Origin: Pseudomonadota bacterium
GTDB taxonomy: Bacteria; Pseudomonadota; Alphaproteobacteria; Rhizobiales; Rhizobiaceae
Length of the DNA stretch: 64,000 bases
NCBI GenBank assembly: GCA_023457435.1
Contig: JAEWLS010000047.1
Coordinates: 4,775-68,774, forward strand
Reading direction: 5' to 3'
Part shown: piece by piece, positions 19,500 to 28,660 of the stretch
How the letters are laid out: the number at the start of each line of letters is the position of its first letter
How positions within the stretch are numbered: the stretch's first letter is position 1
Position numbers and translations under genes: made by a program
The notes under the pieces: generated by a model
The model's database searches: none
What the model saw: only the letters and a program-made list of their open reading frames with translations
What the model was told of the DNA's origin: nothing

Positions 19500-22232
19500 A
19501 TGGTCAGCCTCGGCGCAATCGCCCGCAAAGTTTTCGGCTCCTCGAACGATCGCCGCGTCAAGGGCCTGCGGCCTCGTGCGGAAAGCATCACCGCCCTGGA
19601 GGCCGGCCTGAAGGCATTGAGCGACGACGGACTTAAGGCGCGTACCGACCACTTCCGCGCCGAGCTGGCAGCCGGAAAAAGCCTCGACGACCTGCTGGTT
19701 CCCGCCTTTGCAACGGTACGCGAGGCTTCCCGCCGGGTGCTCGGGATGCGTCCTTTCGACGTTCAGCTGATAGGCGGCATGGTTCTTAACGGCGGCGGCA
19801 TTGCCGAAATGCGCACCGGCGAAGGCAAGACGCTGGTTGCTACCTTGCCGGTCTATCTCAACGCTCTCGAGGGCAAGGGCGTCCACGTCGTTACGGTCAA
19901 CGACTACCTCGCAACGCGCGACTCCGAGTGGATGGGCCGCGTTTACAAGTTCCTGGGGTTGACCGTCGGGGTCATCGTTCACGGCTTGTCGGATGAGGAG
20001 CGCAAGGCGGCCTACGCCTGCGACGTCACCTACGCGACCAACAACGAACTCGGATTCGACTACCTGCGCGACAACATGAAGTACGATCGCGCGCAGATGG
20101 TTCAGCGCGGTCACAACTACGCGATCGTCGACGAGGTTGACTCGATCCTGATCGACGAGGCGCGCACGCCGCTCATCATCTCGGGCCCGGTCGACGACAA
20201 GTCGGAGATGTATAACAAGATCGACGCACTGATCGAGATGCTCGGTCCCGACGACTTCGAGGTGGACGAGAAGCAGCGCACGGCGATCTTCACCGAGGCA
20301 GGCACCGAAAAGCTGGAAAACCTGCTGCTCGAGCGCGACCTCATGAAGGGCGAGTCGCTCTACGACGTCGAGAACGTCGCCATCGTCCACCACGTCAACA
20401 ATGCGCTCAAGGCGCATCGGCTCTTCACCCGTGACAAGGACTACATCGTCCGCAACGGCGAGATCGTCATCATCGACGAATTCACCGGCCGCATGATGCC
20501 CGGACGCCGCTACTCCGAAGGCCTGCATCAGGCGCTTGAAGCCAAGGAGCACGTGGCGATTCAGCCGGAGAACCAGACGCTCGCTTCGATCACCTTCCAG
20601 AACTATTTCCGCATGTACAAGAAGCTCGCCGGCATGACCGGAACCGCTTCGACGGAAGCCGAGGAGTTCGGCAACATCTACGGTCTCGATGTCACCGAGA
20701 TACCGACCAACCTGCCGGTCAAGCGTATCGACGAGGACGACGAGGTCTACCGAACGGTCGAGGAAAAGTACCGCGCCATCATCCGCGAAATTCGCGCCGC
20801 ACATGAGAAGGGGCAGCCGATCCTCGTCGGCACGACGTCGATCGAGAAGTCCGAATACCTCGCCGACCGCCTGCGCAAGGAAGGCGTGACCGATTTCCAG
20901 GTACTCAACGCCCGCCACCACGAGCAGGAAGCGCAGATCGTTGCGCAGGCCGGCGTGCCCGGCGCCGTCACCATCGCCACCAACATGGCCGGCCGTGGCA
21001 CCGACATCCAGCTCGGCGGCAACGCGGACATGCGCATCGCACACGAACTCGCCGGCGTACCGGAGGGCGACGAGCGCCAGCAACGCGAGAAGGCCATCCG
21101 CGAGGACATCCAGCGCCTCAAGGAGAAGGCCCTCGCCGCCGGCGGTCTCTACGTCCTCGCGACCGAGCGACACGAGTCGCGTCGTATCGACAATCAGCTT
21201 CGCGGCCGCTCGGGCCGCCAGGGCGATCCTGGCCGCTCGAAATTCTACCTGTCCATACAGGACGATCTGATGCGAATCTTCGGATCGGACCGCATGGACG
21301 GCATGCTTCAGAAGCTTGGCCTCAAGGAAGACGAGGCCATCATCCACCCGTGGATCAACAAGGCTCTCGAGAAGGCGCAGATGAAGGTCGAGGCGCGCAA
21401 CTTCGACATTCGCAAGAACCTGCTGAAGTACGACGACGTGATGAACGACCAGCGCAAGGTCGTCTTCGAGCAGCGCAAGGAGCTGATGGACGGCACGAAT
21501 CTCGGCGAGACCGTCGCCGAGATGCGGCGCGAAGTCATCGACGATCTGGTCGCGCGGCATATCCCGCAGAACGCGTATGCCGAGCAGTGGGACGCCGACG
21601 GCCTGACCGAGGCGGTTCGCAACGGCCTGAATCTCGATTTGCCGATCAAGGACTGGGTCGCCGAGGAAGGCATCGACGACGAGGACATCCGCGCCCGTCT
21701 CAACGAGGCCGCCGACAAGGCTGCGGCCGAGCGGGCCGAGCGTTTCGGCCCCGAGATCATGGCCTATGTCGAGCGCACGGTTCTGCTCCAGACACTGGAC
21801 CATCTCTGGCGCGAGCATATCGTCAACCTCGACCATCTACGCTCGGTCATCGGCTTCCGCGGCTACGCGCAGCGCGATCCGCTGAACGAGTACAAGGGCG
21901 AGGCGTTCGAGCTGTTCCAGACCATGCTCGGCAACCTGCGTGAGGCTGTAACCTCGCAGCTCATGCGGGTCGAACTCGTGCGCCAGGCAGCCGAGGCGCC
22001 GCCGCCGCTGGTTCCGGATGGCGAGGGCATCCACATCGACGCTACCACCGGCGAGAACGATTTCGGCGAGGGCAACGACGGCGAGACGATGATGCTGACC
22101 CGCTATCAGGCCGTCGCCGCCGAGGACCGCGATCCGAACCGCCCCGAGACCTGGGGCAAGGTCGGACGCAACGAGATATGTCCCTGCGGCTCGGGCAAGA
22201 AGTACAAGCACTGCCATGGCGCCTTCGCGTAA
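19500..22232 (+). CDS. secA: Preprotein translocase ATPase SecA
   Basis: Motor of the Sec export pathway. 910 residues from ATG 19500; a TTG one codon earlier is less likely because GAAAGGA at 19486 is well spaced from the ATG. Seen: Walker A MRTGEGKT (about 104-111), DEAD-like DEVDSILIDEARTPLIISGP, helicase motifs ATNMAGRGTDIQLGG and LRGRSGRQGDPGRSKF, and a C-terminal zinc site CPCGSGKKYKHCH (Cys894, 896, 905, His906) that contacts SecB and lipid. Confidence 0.98.
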   Translation: MVSLGAIARKVFGSSNDRRVKGLRPRAESITALEAGLKALSDDGLKARTDHFRAELAAGKSLDDLLVPAFATVREASRRVLGMRPFDVQLIGGMVLNGGGIAEMRTGEGKTLVATLPVYLNALEGKGVHVVTVNDYLATRDSEWMGRVYKFLGLTVGVIVHGLSDEERKAAYACDVTYATNNELGFDYLRDNMKYDRAQMVQRGHNYAIVDEVDSILIDEARTPLIISGPVDDKSEMYNKIDALIEMLGPDDFEVDEKQRTAIFTEAGTEKLENLLLERDLMKGESLYDVENVAIVHHVNNALKAHRLFTRDKDYIVRNGEIVIIDEFTGRMMPGRRYSEGLHQALEAKEHVAIQPENQTLASITFQNYFRMYKKLAGMTGTASTEAEEFGNIYGLDVTEIPTNLPVKRIDEDDEVYRTVEEKYRAIIREIRAAHEKGQPILVGTTSIEKSEYLADRLRKEGVTDFQVLNARHHEQEAQIVAQAGVPGAVTIATNMAGRGTDIQLGGNADMRIAHELAGVPEGDERQQREKAIREDIQRLKEKALAAGGLYVLATERHESRRIDNQLRGRSGRQGDPGRSKFYLSIQDDLMRIFGSDRMDGMLQKLGLKEDEAIIHPWINKALEKAQMKVEARNFDIRKNLLKYDDVMNDQRKVVFEQRKELMDGTNLGETVAEMRREVIDDLVARHIPQNAYAEQWDADGLTEAVRNGLNLDLPIKDWVAEEGIDDEDIRARLNEAADKAAAERAERFGPEIMAYVERTVLLQTLDHLWREHIVNLDHLRSVIGFRGYAQRDPLNEYKGEAFELFQTMLGNLREAVTSQLMRVELVRQAAEAPPPLVPDGEGIHIDATTGENDFGEGNDGETMMLTRYQAVAAEDRDPNRPETWGKVGRNEICPCGSGKKYKHCHGAFA

Positions 22233-22240
22233 GGGCGCCT

Positions 22241-22625
22241 TCAGACGAGCAGGACGGGGCCTTCGTAGCGGCCGAGAATCCTGTCGGCGGTCACCAGCGT
22301 GAGTCCTTCGTGGACCGCCTGCGCAAGCAGCATCCTGTCGAAGGGGTCGCCGTGCCGCGCTTCCTGTGTCTTCAGGGCAACCGACTGTGCCGCGGTTACG
22401 GGGAGTTCAACGTAGTCGTGAGGATCGGCTGCCGATGAAACCTGGCAGGATCGACTACGAAGTCGCCACGGTTGAGACTCGCCTTGATCGCGACCTCCCA
22501 CATGGTCGCGGCGCTGAAATAGAGGGTATGCTCCTGTGAGCCCAGCAGGCTCTGAGCAGCCAACGAAAGCCGCTCCGGCTCTTCACCCCCCAGAGCAGCA
22601 ACTGGGTATCGATAAGATACCTCAC
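22241..22625 (-). pseudogene. VapC-type PIN toxin, broken by two frameshifts
   Basis: Three reading frames must be joined to recover a PIN protein. GTG 22625 overlaps the antitoxin stop (GTGA) and opens VRYLIDTQLLLWG, with the first catalytic Asp. After a six-G run the frame slips and continues EEPERLSLAAQSLLGSQEHT..SAATMWEVAIKASLNRGDFVVDPARFHRQ. A second slip leads to HDYVELPVTAAQSVAL..HGDPFDRMLLAQAVHEGLTLVTAD. All PIN acidic positions survive, but no single frame encodes them. Either the toxin is dead or the assembly has two small indels. Only 8 bases separate it from the secA stop (convergent). Confidence 0.75.
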
Positions 22626-22864
22626 TTGCCGTAAAACATGCGCTCGATTTCTTCCGATCCCATCGTGTCGAAGTCATCAGGAATCTTGATCTCTCCCCGC
22701 ATGAAGCCCAGCCGCTGAGGTTTCGGCTTCTCCTCCGCCTCCAGCGGCACCACCTTCACCAGCGGCTTGCCAGCCTTGGCGATGATGAAAGCTTCGCCCT
22801 TTGCGGCCTTGTCGACGAGGCGCGAAAGATGCGTCTTGGCTTGATGTATGTTGACGGTTTCCAC
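22622..22864 (-). CDS. Phd/YefM-type antitoxin
   Basis: 80 residues from GTG 22864: METVNIHQAKTHLSRLVDKAAKGEAF, the standard DNA-binding N-terminus, then AKAGKPLVKVVPLE, and a C-terminal segment (IPDDFDTMGSEEIERMFYG) that would cover the toxin active site. The longer frame up to ATG 22909 reads across the palindromic operator and is rejected. The partner toxin gene is frameshifted. The antitoxin seems intact and could still bind its operator. Confidence 0.88.
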   Translation of the reverse strand: METVNIHQAKTHLSRLVDKAAKGEAFIIAKAGKPLVKVVPLEAEEKPKPQRLGFMRGEIKIPDDFDTMGSEEIERMFYGK

Positions 22865-22875
22865 AGCGGCACCAA

Positions 22876-22904
22876 GTGGACTAAGTCCACATAGTCTAGT
22901 CCAC
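22876..22904 (-). promoter_or_regulatory. Palindromic operator of the antitoxin gene
   Basis: GTGGACT-A-AGTCCAC (22876-22890) is a perfect 7-base inverted repeat around one base, 11 bases upstream of the GTG start. A third copy AGTCCAC lies at 22898-22904, in direct orientation to the second with 14-base periodicity. This is the expected place and form for autoregulation by a Phd/YefM antitoxin. Confidence 0.7.
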
Positions 22905-22924
22905 CCCACCGGGTTTGCGAGCCC

Positions 22925-23227
22925 TCAGATCCCCGAGCCGAACAGCTCGCCCGGATCCTCGCCCTGCCAGGGCGCCGGCGTCGTCGCAGGTCGGATGCCG
23001 GCTTGCGGCAGCGGCATCCAGCACATTAGCTCGCTGTCGGCGTAGGAGAATATCTGGCCGGGATGCGACTCGGAAGCGCGCCAGCCCTCGATGCCGAGAT
23101 GGTCCGCTGACGCCCAGTACGCGACGTCGACCTCCGCTGGCCCCTGCTCGCTCGCCTTGATCGTGACCAGCACGCGCGTGCCGTCTCGCGGCGCCTCGCG
23201 CATCGGATACCAGCGGTCCGCTGCCAT
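22925..23227 (-). CDS. Conserved hypothetical protein, DUF551-like
   Basis: 100 residues; begins MAADRWYPMREAPRDGTRVLVTI and contains YWASADHLGIEGWRASESHPGQIFSYADSELMCWMPLPQAG. The W-x-P-M-x-x-A-P-x-D-G-T opening and the late WMPLP are typical of short DUF551-like proteins of phages and proteobacteria. No function is known. It starts 4 bases after the yciB stop, so it is in that operon. Confidence 0.75.
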   Translation of the reverse strand: MAADRWYPMREAPRDGTRVLVTIKASEQGPAEVDVAYWASADHLGIEGWRASESHPGQIFSYADSELMCWMPLPQAGIRPATTPAPWQGEDPGELFGSGI

Positions 23228-23231
23228 GGGC

Positions 23232-23912
23232 TCAGCCCTTCTTGAACGTGTCGTCGGTCGAGTGGCGCATGATGAGCGGCATCTGCGCGATCGTGAAGAT
23301 CACCGTGATCGGCATGATTCCCCATACCTTGAACGCGACCCAGAAATCCGTGGAGAAGCCGCGCCACACGATCTCGTTGGCGATGGCGAGAACGACGAAA
23401 AAGACGCCCCAGCGCAACGTCAGCTTGCGCCATCCTTCTGCGTCCAGCTTGAACGCGCTGTCGAAGACGTAGCCGAGCAGCGATTTCTCGAACATCAGGC
23501 CGCCGAGCAGCACGGCTGCGAACAGTCCGTTGACGATGGTCGGCTTCATCTTGATGAAGACCTCGTCCTGCAGCCAGAGCGTCAGCGCCCCGAAGACGAG
23601 CACCACGGCCCCGGAAACCAGCGGCATGATCGGCAACCGCTTGGTCAGCGCGTACGATACGACAAGCGCGATCGCCACGGCGACCATGAACAGCGCGGTC
23701 GCGACGAACAGCGGACCGCCGAGGTTTGCGAGCGCCGGCACGCGCTCGACCAGCCATTCGCCGCGCGCGTTGGCGAAGAAGAAGACGAGCAGCGGACCGA
23801 GTTCAAGCGCCAGCTTGAGGAGCGGGTTCAGCTCCCGGTGCGGCGTGTTCGGTCCTGGCTCGATGATGGACTTCTCGCTCATGTGCTTGTCCCGGGACTG
23901 CTGTTCGATCAT
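23232..23912 (-). CDS. yciB: Inner-membrane septation protein A (YciB/IspZ)
   Basis: 226 residues with about five to six membrane spans (GPLLVFFFANARGEWL; ATALFMVAVAIALVVSYAL; MPLVSGAVVLVFGALTLWL; TIVNGLFAAVLLGGLMF; WGVFFVVLAIANEIVW; VWGIMPITVIFTIAQMPLI). Conserved family words are FFFAN, TLWLQDEVFIKMKPTI and ANEIVWR. The family is linked to cell-envelope and division integrity. ATG 23912 overlaps the ftsY stop as ATGA; an internal ATG at 23882 is an alternative start. Confidence 0.92.
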   Translation of the reverse strand: MIEQQSRDKHMSEKSIIEPGPNTPHRELNPLLKLALELGPLLVFFFANARGEWLVERVPALANLGGPLFVATALFMVAVAIALVVSYALTKRLPIMPLVSGAVVLVFGALTLWLQDEVFIKMKPTIVNGLFAAVLLGGLMFEKSLLGYVFDSAFKLDAEGWRKLTLRWGVFFVVLAIANEIVWRGFSTDFWVAFKVWGIMPITVIFTIAQMPLIMRHSTDDTFKKG

Positions 23913-25243
23913 GCCACGCCCGCGATCGCGCGCGCGAAGTCGCCTGCGCTGAACGGCTCCAGATCGTCGATCTGCTCGCCGACGCCGATGAAATAGACCG
24001 GCAGTTTGTGCTTTGCCGCGATCCCGACGAGTATGCCGCCGCGCGCGGTGCCGTCGAGCTTGGTCATGACGAGACCGTTGACGCCGGCAACATTGCGGAA
24101 GATCTCCACCTGGTTCATCGCGTTCTGCCCGGTCGTCGCGTCGACCGTCTGCAACACCGTGTGCGGAGCGTCGAGATCGTGCTTGCCGAGGACGCGCACG
24201 ATCTTTTCGAGCTCGGCCATCAGCTCGGTCTTGTTCTGAAGGCGCCCTGCGGTGTCGATGATCAGCACGTCCGACCCGTTCGCCTTCGCCTTCTCGTAAG
24301 CTTCGAAGGCGAGGCTCGCGGCGTCCGCGCCAAGTCGCGAGGAAACCACCTCGGCGCCGGTGCGCTCGCCCCAGATCTTGAGCTGTTCGATTGCCGCGGC
24401 GCGGAACGTATCGCCCGCCGCGAGCGTGACCTTGAGCCCGCCGCGCGTGAGTTTCGCCGCGAGCTTGCCGATCGTCGTCGTCTTGCCGGTTCCGTTGACC
24501 CCGACCACGAGGACGACGTGCGGCTTGTGTGCCAGGTCGAGCTCGAGCGGCCGGGCCACCGGGATCAGCACCTTCTCCACCTCGTCCGCCATCACCTGGC
24601 GCACTTCCGCGTCGGAGACGTCTCGGCCGAAACGTCCGGCTGAAAGCGCGCCGGTGACGCGCATCGCCGTTTCGACGCCGAGGTCGGCGCGGATCAGCAC
24701 CTCCTCGAGTTCCTCCAGCGTCTCGTCGTCCAGCTTGCGCTTGGTGAACACGCCGGCGATGCCGGAGGACAGTTCGCGCGACGAACGCGAGAGACCGTCG
24801 CGCAGCCGCTGCACCCAGCTCTTGCGCGGCGCTTCGACAGCAGGCGGCAGAACCTCGGCGACTCGCTCGACGTCCCGCGCAACCGTCATGCGCGTCGGCG
24901 CCGCCGGCAGTTCGGGCACGGTCTGCAGCGGTATTTCGAGCGGCGAAGGCTGTACCGGCACTTCCTGGGGCGCGGCAGGGAGCTCTGTCGGCGGCACTTC
25001 CAGCGGCGGATCGTGCGGCACGTCGGGGTGCGCATCGGGCACGGGGCCAGGCTCTGGCTGGGCCGGAATTTCCGGCGGCGCCGGCTCGATCGGCTGCGGT
25101 GCCGGAGGCACCTCCTGCGGCGCCGGCTGCGGTGCGGGGGACGGCAGCGGCGGAGCCAACGGCGTCGGCTGCGGCTCCGCCGGCTTAGGCTCTTCCGCCT
25201 TGCCGCCGAACGAGAACACCTTCTTGAAGAAGTTCAGGGCCAT
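23909..25243 (-). CDS. ftsY: Signal recognition particle receptor FtsY
   Basis: 444 residues; GTPase receptor that docks SRP-ribosome complexes at the membrane. N-terminal MALNFFKKVFSFGGK amphipathic segment, then a Pro/Glu-rich linker (about 17-125), SRP54-N helical bundle, and the NG GTPase domain: GVNGTGKTTTIGKLA (P-loop), DTFRAAAIEQL, IIDTAGRLQNK, TKLDGTARGG, and the GVGEQIDDLEPF end. The Pro-rich linker replaces the acidic A-domain of E. coli. mtaB ends upstream 4 bases away. Confidence 0.96.
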   Translation of the reverse strand: MALNFFKKVFSFGGKAEEPKPAEPQPTPLAPPLPSPAPQPAPQEVPPAPQPIEPAPPEIPAQPEPGPVPDAHPDVPHDPPLEVPPTELPAAPQEVPVQPSPLEIPLQTVPELPAAPTRMTVARDVERVAEVLPPAVEAPRKSWVQRLRDGLSRSSRELSSGIAGVFTKRKLDDETLEELEEVLIRADLGVETAMRVTGALSAGRFGRDVSDAEVRQVMADEVEKVLIPVARPLELDLAHKPHVVLVVGVNGTGKTTTIGKLAAKLTRGGLKVTLAAGDTFRAAAIEQLKIWGERTGAEVVSSRLGADAASLAFEAYEKAKANGSDVLIIDTAGRLQNKTELMAELEKIVRVLGKHDLDAPHTVLQTVDATTGQNAMNQVEIFRNVAGVNGLVMTKLDGTARGGILVGIAAKHKLPVYFIGVGEQIDDLEPFSAGDFARAIAGVA

Positions 25244-25247
25244 CGCG

Positions 25248-26534
25248 TCAGGCCGCCTTTGCGGCGTGGACTGCCGTCGCAGTCAGCCGCGCGCGGTCAT
25301 GTCCGCCAATCACTGCTTCGACGATCTCCCCCGGCACGCCGCTATCGATTGCGGCGAGCGCGAAGCCTTCCGTCCGGCCCAATCCCTCGCGCTCGACGAG
25401 GATGCGCTGGACGCTCCCGACCATCGCCGAGAGATGCCGCGCATGCGCGGCATCGCCTGCCGCCCGCAGCCGCGCCGCGCGCGCCTTGACCACGCGCCGG
25501 TCGACCTGCGGCATCCGTGCCGCCGGGGTGCCCTGGCGCGGTGAGTAGGGAAAAACGTGCAGATGTGTCAGCCCGGCTTCCTCGACGATTCTCAGCGAGT
25601 TTTCGAACATGGCGTCGGTTTCGGTCGGGAAACCGGCGATGATGTCCGCACCAAAAACGACGTCAGGTCGTATCCGCCGCACTTCTTCCGTGAAGCGGAT
25701 CGTGTGCTCGCGCAGATGGCGGCGTTTCATCCGCTTCAGGATCATGTCGTCGCCCGACTGCAGTGAAAGGTGCAGGTGCGGCATCAACCGGATTTCGGTC
25801 GCCAGCGCTTCGACAAGATCGGGGTCGGCCTCGATGCTGTCGATGGACGAGAGCCGAAGCCGACGCAGATCCGGCACCTGCTTCAGGATCGTGCGCACCA
25901 GTTTCCCGAGCCTGGGCGTTCCCGGCAGGTCGGCGCCGTAGCTTGTAAGGTCGACGCCCGACAGCACCACCTCGGCGTAGCCATTGCCGGAAAGCCGCTT
26001 GACCTGCTCGACGACAGCACCCATCGGCACCGAACGCGAGTTGCCGCGCCCATATGGGATGATGCAGAAGGTGCAGCGGTGGTCGCAGCCGTTCTGCACC
26101 TGGACGAACGCCCGTGCCCTGCCTTCGATCGCGTCCACCATGTGCGACGCTGTCTCCCGCACCGACATGATGTCGTTCACACGTGCCTTCTCGAACTGGT
26201 TCACGCCGAAGTCGGGCAGCGCCCTGTAGTTGTGCGCCCTGAGCTTCTCTTCGTTGCCCAGCACGAGATCCACCTCGTCCATATCGGAGAAGGTCTGCGC
26301 TTCCGTCTGCGCCGCGCAGCCGGTCACCACGATACGCGCCTGCGGATTGTCGCGCCGCGCCTTGCGTATCGCCTGCTTCGCCTGGCGGACCGCTTCCGAC
26401 GTCACCGCGCACGTGTTGAAAACGACCGCTCCGCCTGCCAGTTCACCGATGCCGGACGCACTGGCCTGGCGCCGTATCACCTCGGATTCATAGGTGTTGA
26501 GCCGGCAGCCGAAGGTGACGATTTCGACGGCCAT
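25248..26534 (-). CDS. mtaB: tRNA N6-threonylcarbamoyladenosine methylthiotransferase MtaB
   Basis: 428 residues from ATG 26534. Converts t6A37 to ms2t6A37 in tRNA. N-terminal UPF0004 domain with three cluster cysteines (TFGCRLN, NTCAVT, VTGCAAQ), radical SAM domain with CDHRCTFCIIPYGRG (CX3CX2C) and a short C-terminal TRAM-like domain. CRLNTYESE separates MtaB from MiaB/RimO. Start overlaps the dapF stop by one base (TGATG). Confidence 0.94.
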   Translation of the reverse strand: MAVEIVTFGCRLNTYESEVIRRQASASGIGELAGGAVVFNTCAVTSEAVRQAKQAIRKARRDNPQARIVVTGCAAQTEAQTFSDMDEVDLVLGNEEKLRAHNYRALPDFGVNQFEKARVNDIMSVRETASHMVDAIEGRARAFVQVQNGCDHRCTFCIIPYGRGNSRSVPMGAVVEQVKRLSGNGYAEVVLSGVDLTSYGADLPGTPRLGKLVRTILKQVPDLRRLRLSSIDSIEADPDLVEALATEIRLMPHLHLSLQSGDDMILKRMKRRHLREHTIRFTEEVRRIRPDVVFGADIIAGFPTETDAMFENSLRIVEEAGLTHLHVFPYSPRQGTPAARMPQVDRRVVKARAARLRAAGDAAHARHLSAMVGSVQRILVEREGLGRTEGFALAAIDSGVPGEIVEAVIGGHDRARLTATAVHAAKAA

Positions 26535-27418
26535 CAGGCCACCGCCTCGCGGTCGCGCTCCCAGGCGCCCGTCGCCGGATCGAGCATTCCGGAGAATTCC
26601 CATTGCGCCGGTCCCGTCAGCACCACATGGTCATCGGCGCGCCACTCGACCCCGAGTTCTGCCCCGCTGGGCGCCACGATCGACACCTTTCGGCCGGTGC
26701 GCCGCGTCCGCGCCGCCGAAACGCCGGCTGCGCACGCCGCCGAGCCGCAGGCGAGCGTGAGGCCCGCCCCGCGCTCCCACGTGCGGATGACGATCCTCTC
26801 CGGCGAAAGCACCTGCGCGATGGTTATGTTCGCCCGCTCGGGAAATATCGGGTGGTTCTCCAGCAGCGGCCCGAACTTCTCGAGTTCGTAGGACCACACG
26901 TCGTGGTCGACCCAGAAGATCGCGTGCGGATTGCCCATCGACATCACCGACGGCGAGTGCAGCACGGGCTCATCGATCGGCCCGATCTGCAGCTCGATCA
27001 TGCGCGTGTTGCGGAATTCTTCCGCAAGCGGCACGTCCTTCCAGTCGAAGCGCGGCGTCCCCATGTCGACAGAGATCAGGCCGCTGTCATGCTCTACGGC
27101 GTTCAGGATCCCGGCGCGGGTTTCGAAGGTGAAGCTCTTCTTGCCTGTCTCTGCAGCCAGAGCCTGGACCACGCAGCGCGTGCCGTTCCCGCAGGCCTGC
27201 GCCGATGAGCCGTCCGCATTCAGGATGTCGATGTAATTGTCGGTGCCCTGCGTGCGCGCGTCATGGACAGCCATGATCTGGTCGAACTTCAGCGCCGGGT
27301 CCGCGGCGACCGCGATCGCCGCCGCCGGTGTGACGCGCTGGGCGATGCCGCGCATGTCGGCGACGATGATCGCGTTGCCGGCGCCGTTCATCTTGGCGAA
27401 GGGGATGCGGGCGTTCAT
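26534..27418 (-). CDS. dapF: Diaminopimelate epimerase
   Basis: 294 residues; interconverts LL- and meso-diaminopimelate for lysine and peptidoglycan. The two catalytic cysteines are in SSAQACGNGTRCV and LACGSAACAAGVS, and the substrate site MNGAGNAIIV and GNPHAIFWVD are present. First gene of dapF-mtaB-ftsY-yciB, each 0-4 bases apart or overlapping, so one operon. lysC in this window starts the same pathway. Confidence 0.96.
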   Translation of the reverse strand: MNARIPFAKMNGAGNAIIVADMRGIAQRVTPAAAIAVAADPALKFDQIMAVHDARTQGTDNYIDILNADGSSAQACGNGTRCVVQALAAETGKKSFTFETRAGILNAVEHDSGLISVDMGTPRFDWKDVPLAEEFRNTRMIELQIGPIDEPVLHSPSVMSMGNPHAIFWVDHDVWSYELEKFGPLLENHPIFPERANITIAQVLSPERIVIRTWERGAGLTLACGSAACAAGVSAARTRRTGRKVSIVAPSGAELGVEWRADDHVVLTGPAQWEFSGMLDPATGAWERDREAVA

Positions 27419-27464
27419 GCGGCGGTATATGGCCCAAGCCGCCGTTGATTGCCAGTGTGCCGAC

Positions 27465-28547
27465 CTACACCGGAAACTGACTGTCCGGGACGTTCCAGAC
27501 CTCGCCGGGAAGCATCGGGCGGAAACGGTCGGGCGCGACGCCGTGTGCGGCGAGCGCTTCGGCCAGCTTCTGGCGCGGTTCCTCCAGAGGCTCGTCGGTG
27601 AGCTGGAAAGTCGCCCAGTGATGGCCCGCGACGTAGGCCACGTTGGCGAGCTTCATGCCTTGCACCGCCTCGTCTGGATTCTGGTGCTGGCCCTTCATGA
27701 ACCAGCGCGGCTCGTAGGCGCCGAATGGCAGGATTGCCAGACGAAACGCCCCGTACTTCTCGGCCGCCTTCCGATAGTTGATGCCGTTGTGAAAGCCCGT
27801 GTCCCCGACGTGGTAGATGCGGCCCGCCGGCGTATCCAGCACAAAGGCAGCCCATAGCGCATGGCGCCGGTCGTTGCTGCCGCGGGCTGACCAGTGATGA
27901 ACGGGTTCCAGGGTGATGTCGAACTGCCCGTATTTTGGGCCGTCGCCCCAGTCGTGGGCGCTGATGCGCATCTCGGGTATCGCGGCCTTGACGATCGCGT
28001 CGTTTCCGAGAGGCGTGAACACCAGCGGATCGTGAGCGTCCTTGAGGCGCTTGAGCGTCGCCAGATCGAGGTGATCGTAGTGATTGTGCGACGACAGGAC
28101 GACGTCGATGGGCGGGAGATCCTCGAACGCGATGCCCGGCCTGTTCACCCGCCGGGGTCCCGCGAAGGACACCGGTGAGACACGCTCCGACCACACCGGA
28201 TCGGTGAGGATGTTCGTCCCCGCGACCTGGATCAGCATTGTCGCATGCCCGACCATAGTCACGCGGATATCAGGGCCCGAGACATGCTGCTCGGGCTTCG
28301 CCTGCGGAAAAGGGCTATCGAACGCCACGGGCCACTTGGCCCGCTTGCCGCCGAACTGCCACCGCAGAAGATCCATGAAACCACCCGGCGGCGTACCCCC
28401 GGGGTTGAAGAAGGTCGTTCCGTCGAAGTGGTCGCTGACAGGCCCGTTGTAGTAGCGATTTCCAGCCAATGCGCTCGCTCCGAAAAACCCGCCTGCGGCA
28501 AGCGCCGCGCCGCCGCCCAACCATGCAATCAGACGCCGGCGATTCAT
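27465..28547 (-). CDS. MBL-fold metallo-hydrolase, NAPE-PLD/UlaG-like
   Basis: 360 residues from ATG 28547. The N-terminus MNRRRLIAWLGGGAALAAGGFFGASALA is a twin-arginine-like signal or anchor. The metallo-beta-lactamase motif SSHNHYDHLD (HxHxDH) is intact, with later ligands in PVHHWSAR, HVGDTGFH and GHHWATFQ. Layout with VTMVGHATMLIQVAGTNILTDPVWSERVSP matches the family of N-acyl-phosphatidylethanolamine phospholipase D-like hydrolases. Substrate is unknown; a periplasmic phospholipid role is possible. Divergent from the flippase gene, 113 bases apart. Confidence 0.87.
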   Translation of the reverse strand: MNRRRLIAWLGGGAALAAGGFFGASALAGNRYYNGPVSDHFDGTTFFNPGGTPPGGFMDLLRWQFGGKRAKWPVAFDSPFPQAKPEQHVSGPDIRVTMVGHATMLIQVAGTNILTDPVWSERVSPVSFAGPRRVNRPGIAFEDLPPIDVVLSSHNHYDHLDLATLKRLKDAHDPLVFTPLGNDAIVKAAIPEMRISAHDWGDGPKYGQFDITLEPVHHWSARGSNDRRHALWAAFVLDTPAGRIYHVGDTGFHNGINYRKAAEKYGAFRLAILPFGAYEPRWFMKGQHQNPDEAVQGMKLANVAYVAGHHWATFQLTDEPLEEPRQKLAEALAAHGVAPDRFRPMLPGEVWNVPDSQFPV

Positions 28548-28660
28548 GCCGCAAACCCGGCAATTCTGCCCCTTCCGAGGCCACGGGGACGCGCCGCCCA
28601 ACCGTTTCTTAATGAGTCTTCCATAAGGCTTTCGGTCGGTCCCGGAACGGAGAGTAGTGC

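Noticed and set aside
19263..21836. 857-codon minus-strand frame opposite secA
   Set aside because: Shadow of secA; it would also swallow the PPIase promoter region.
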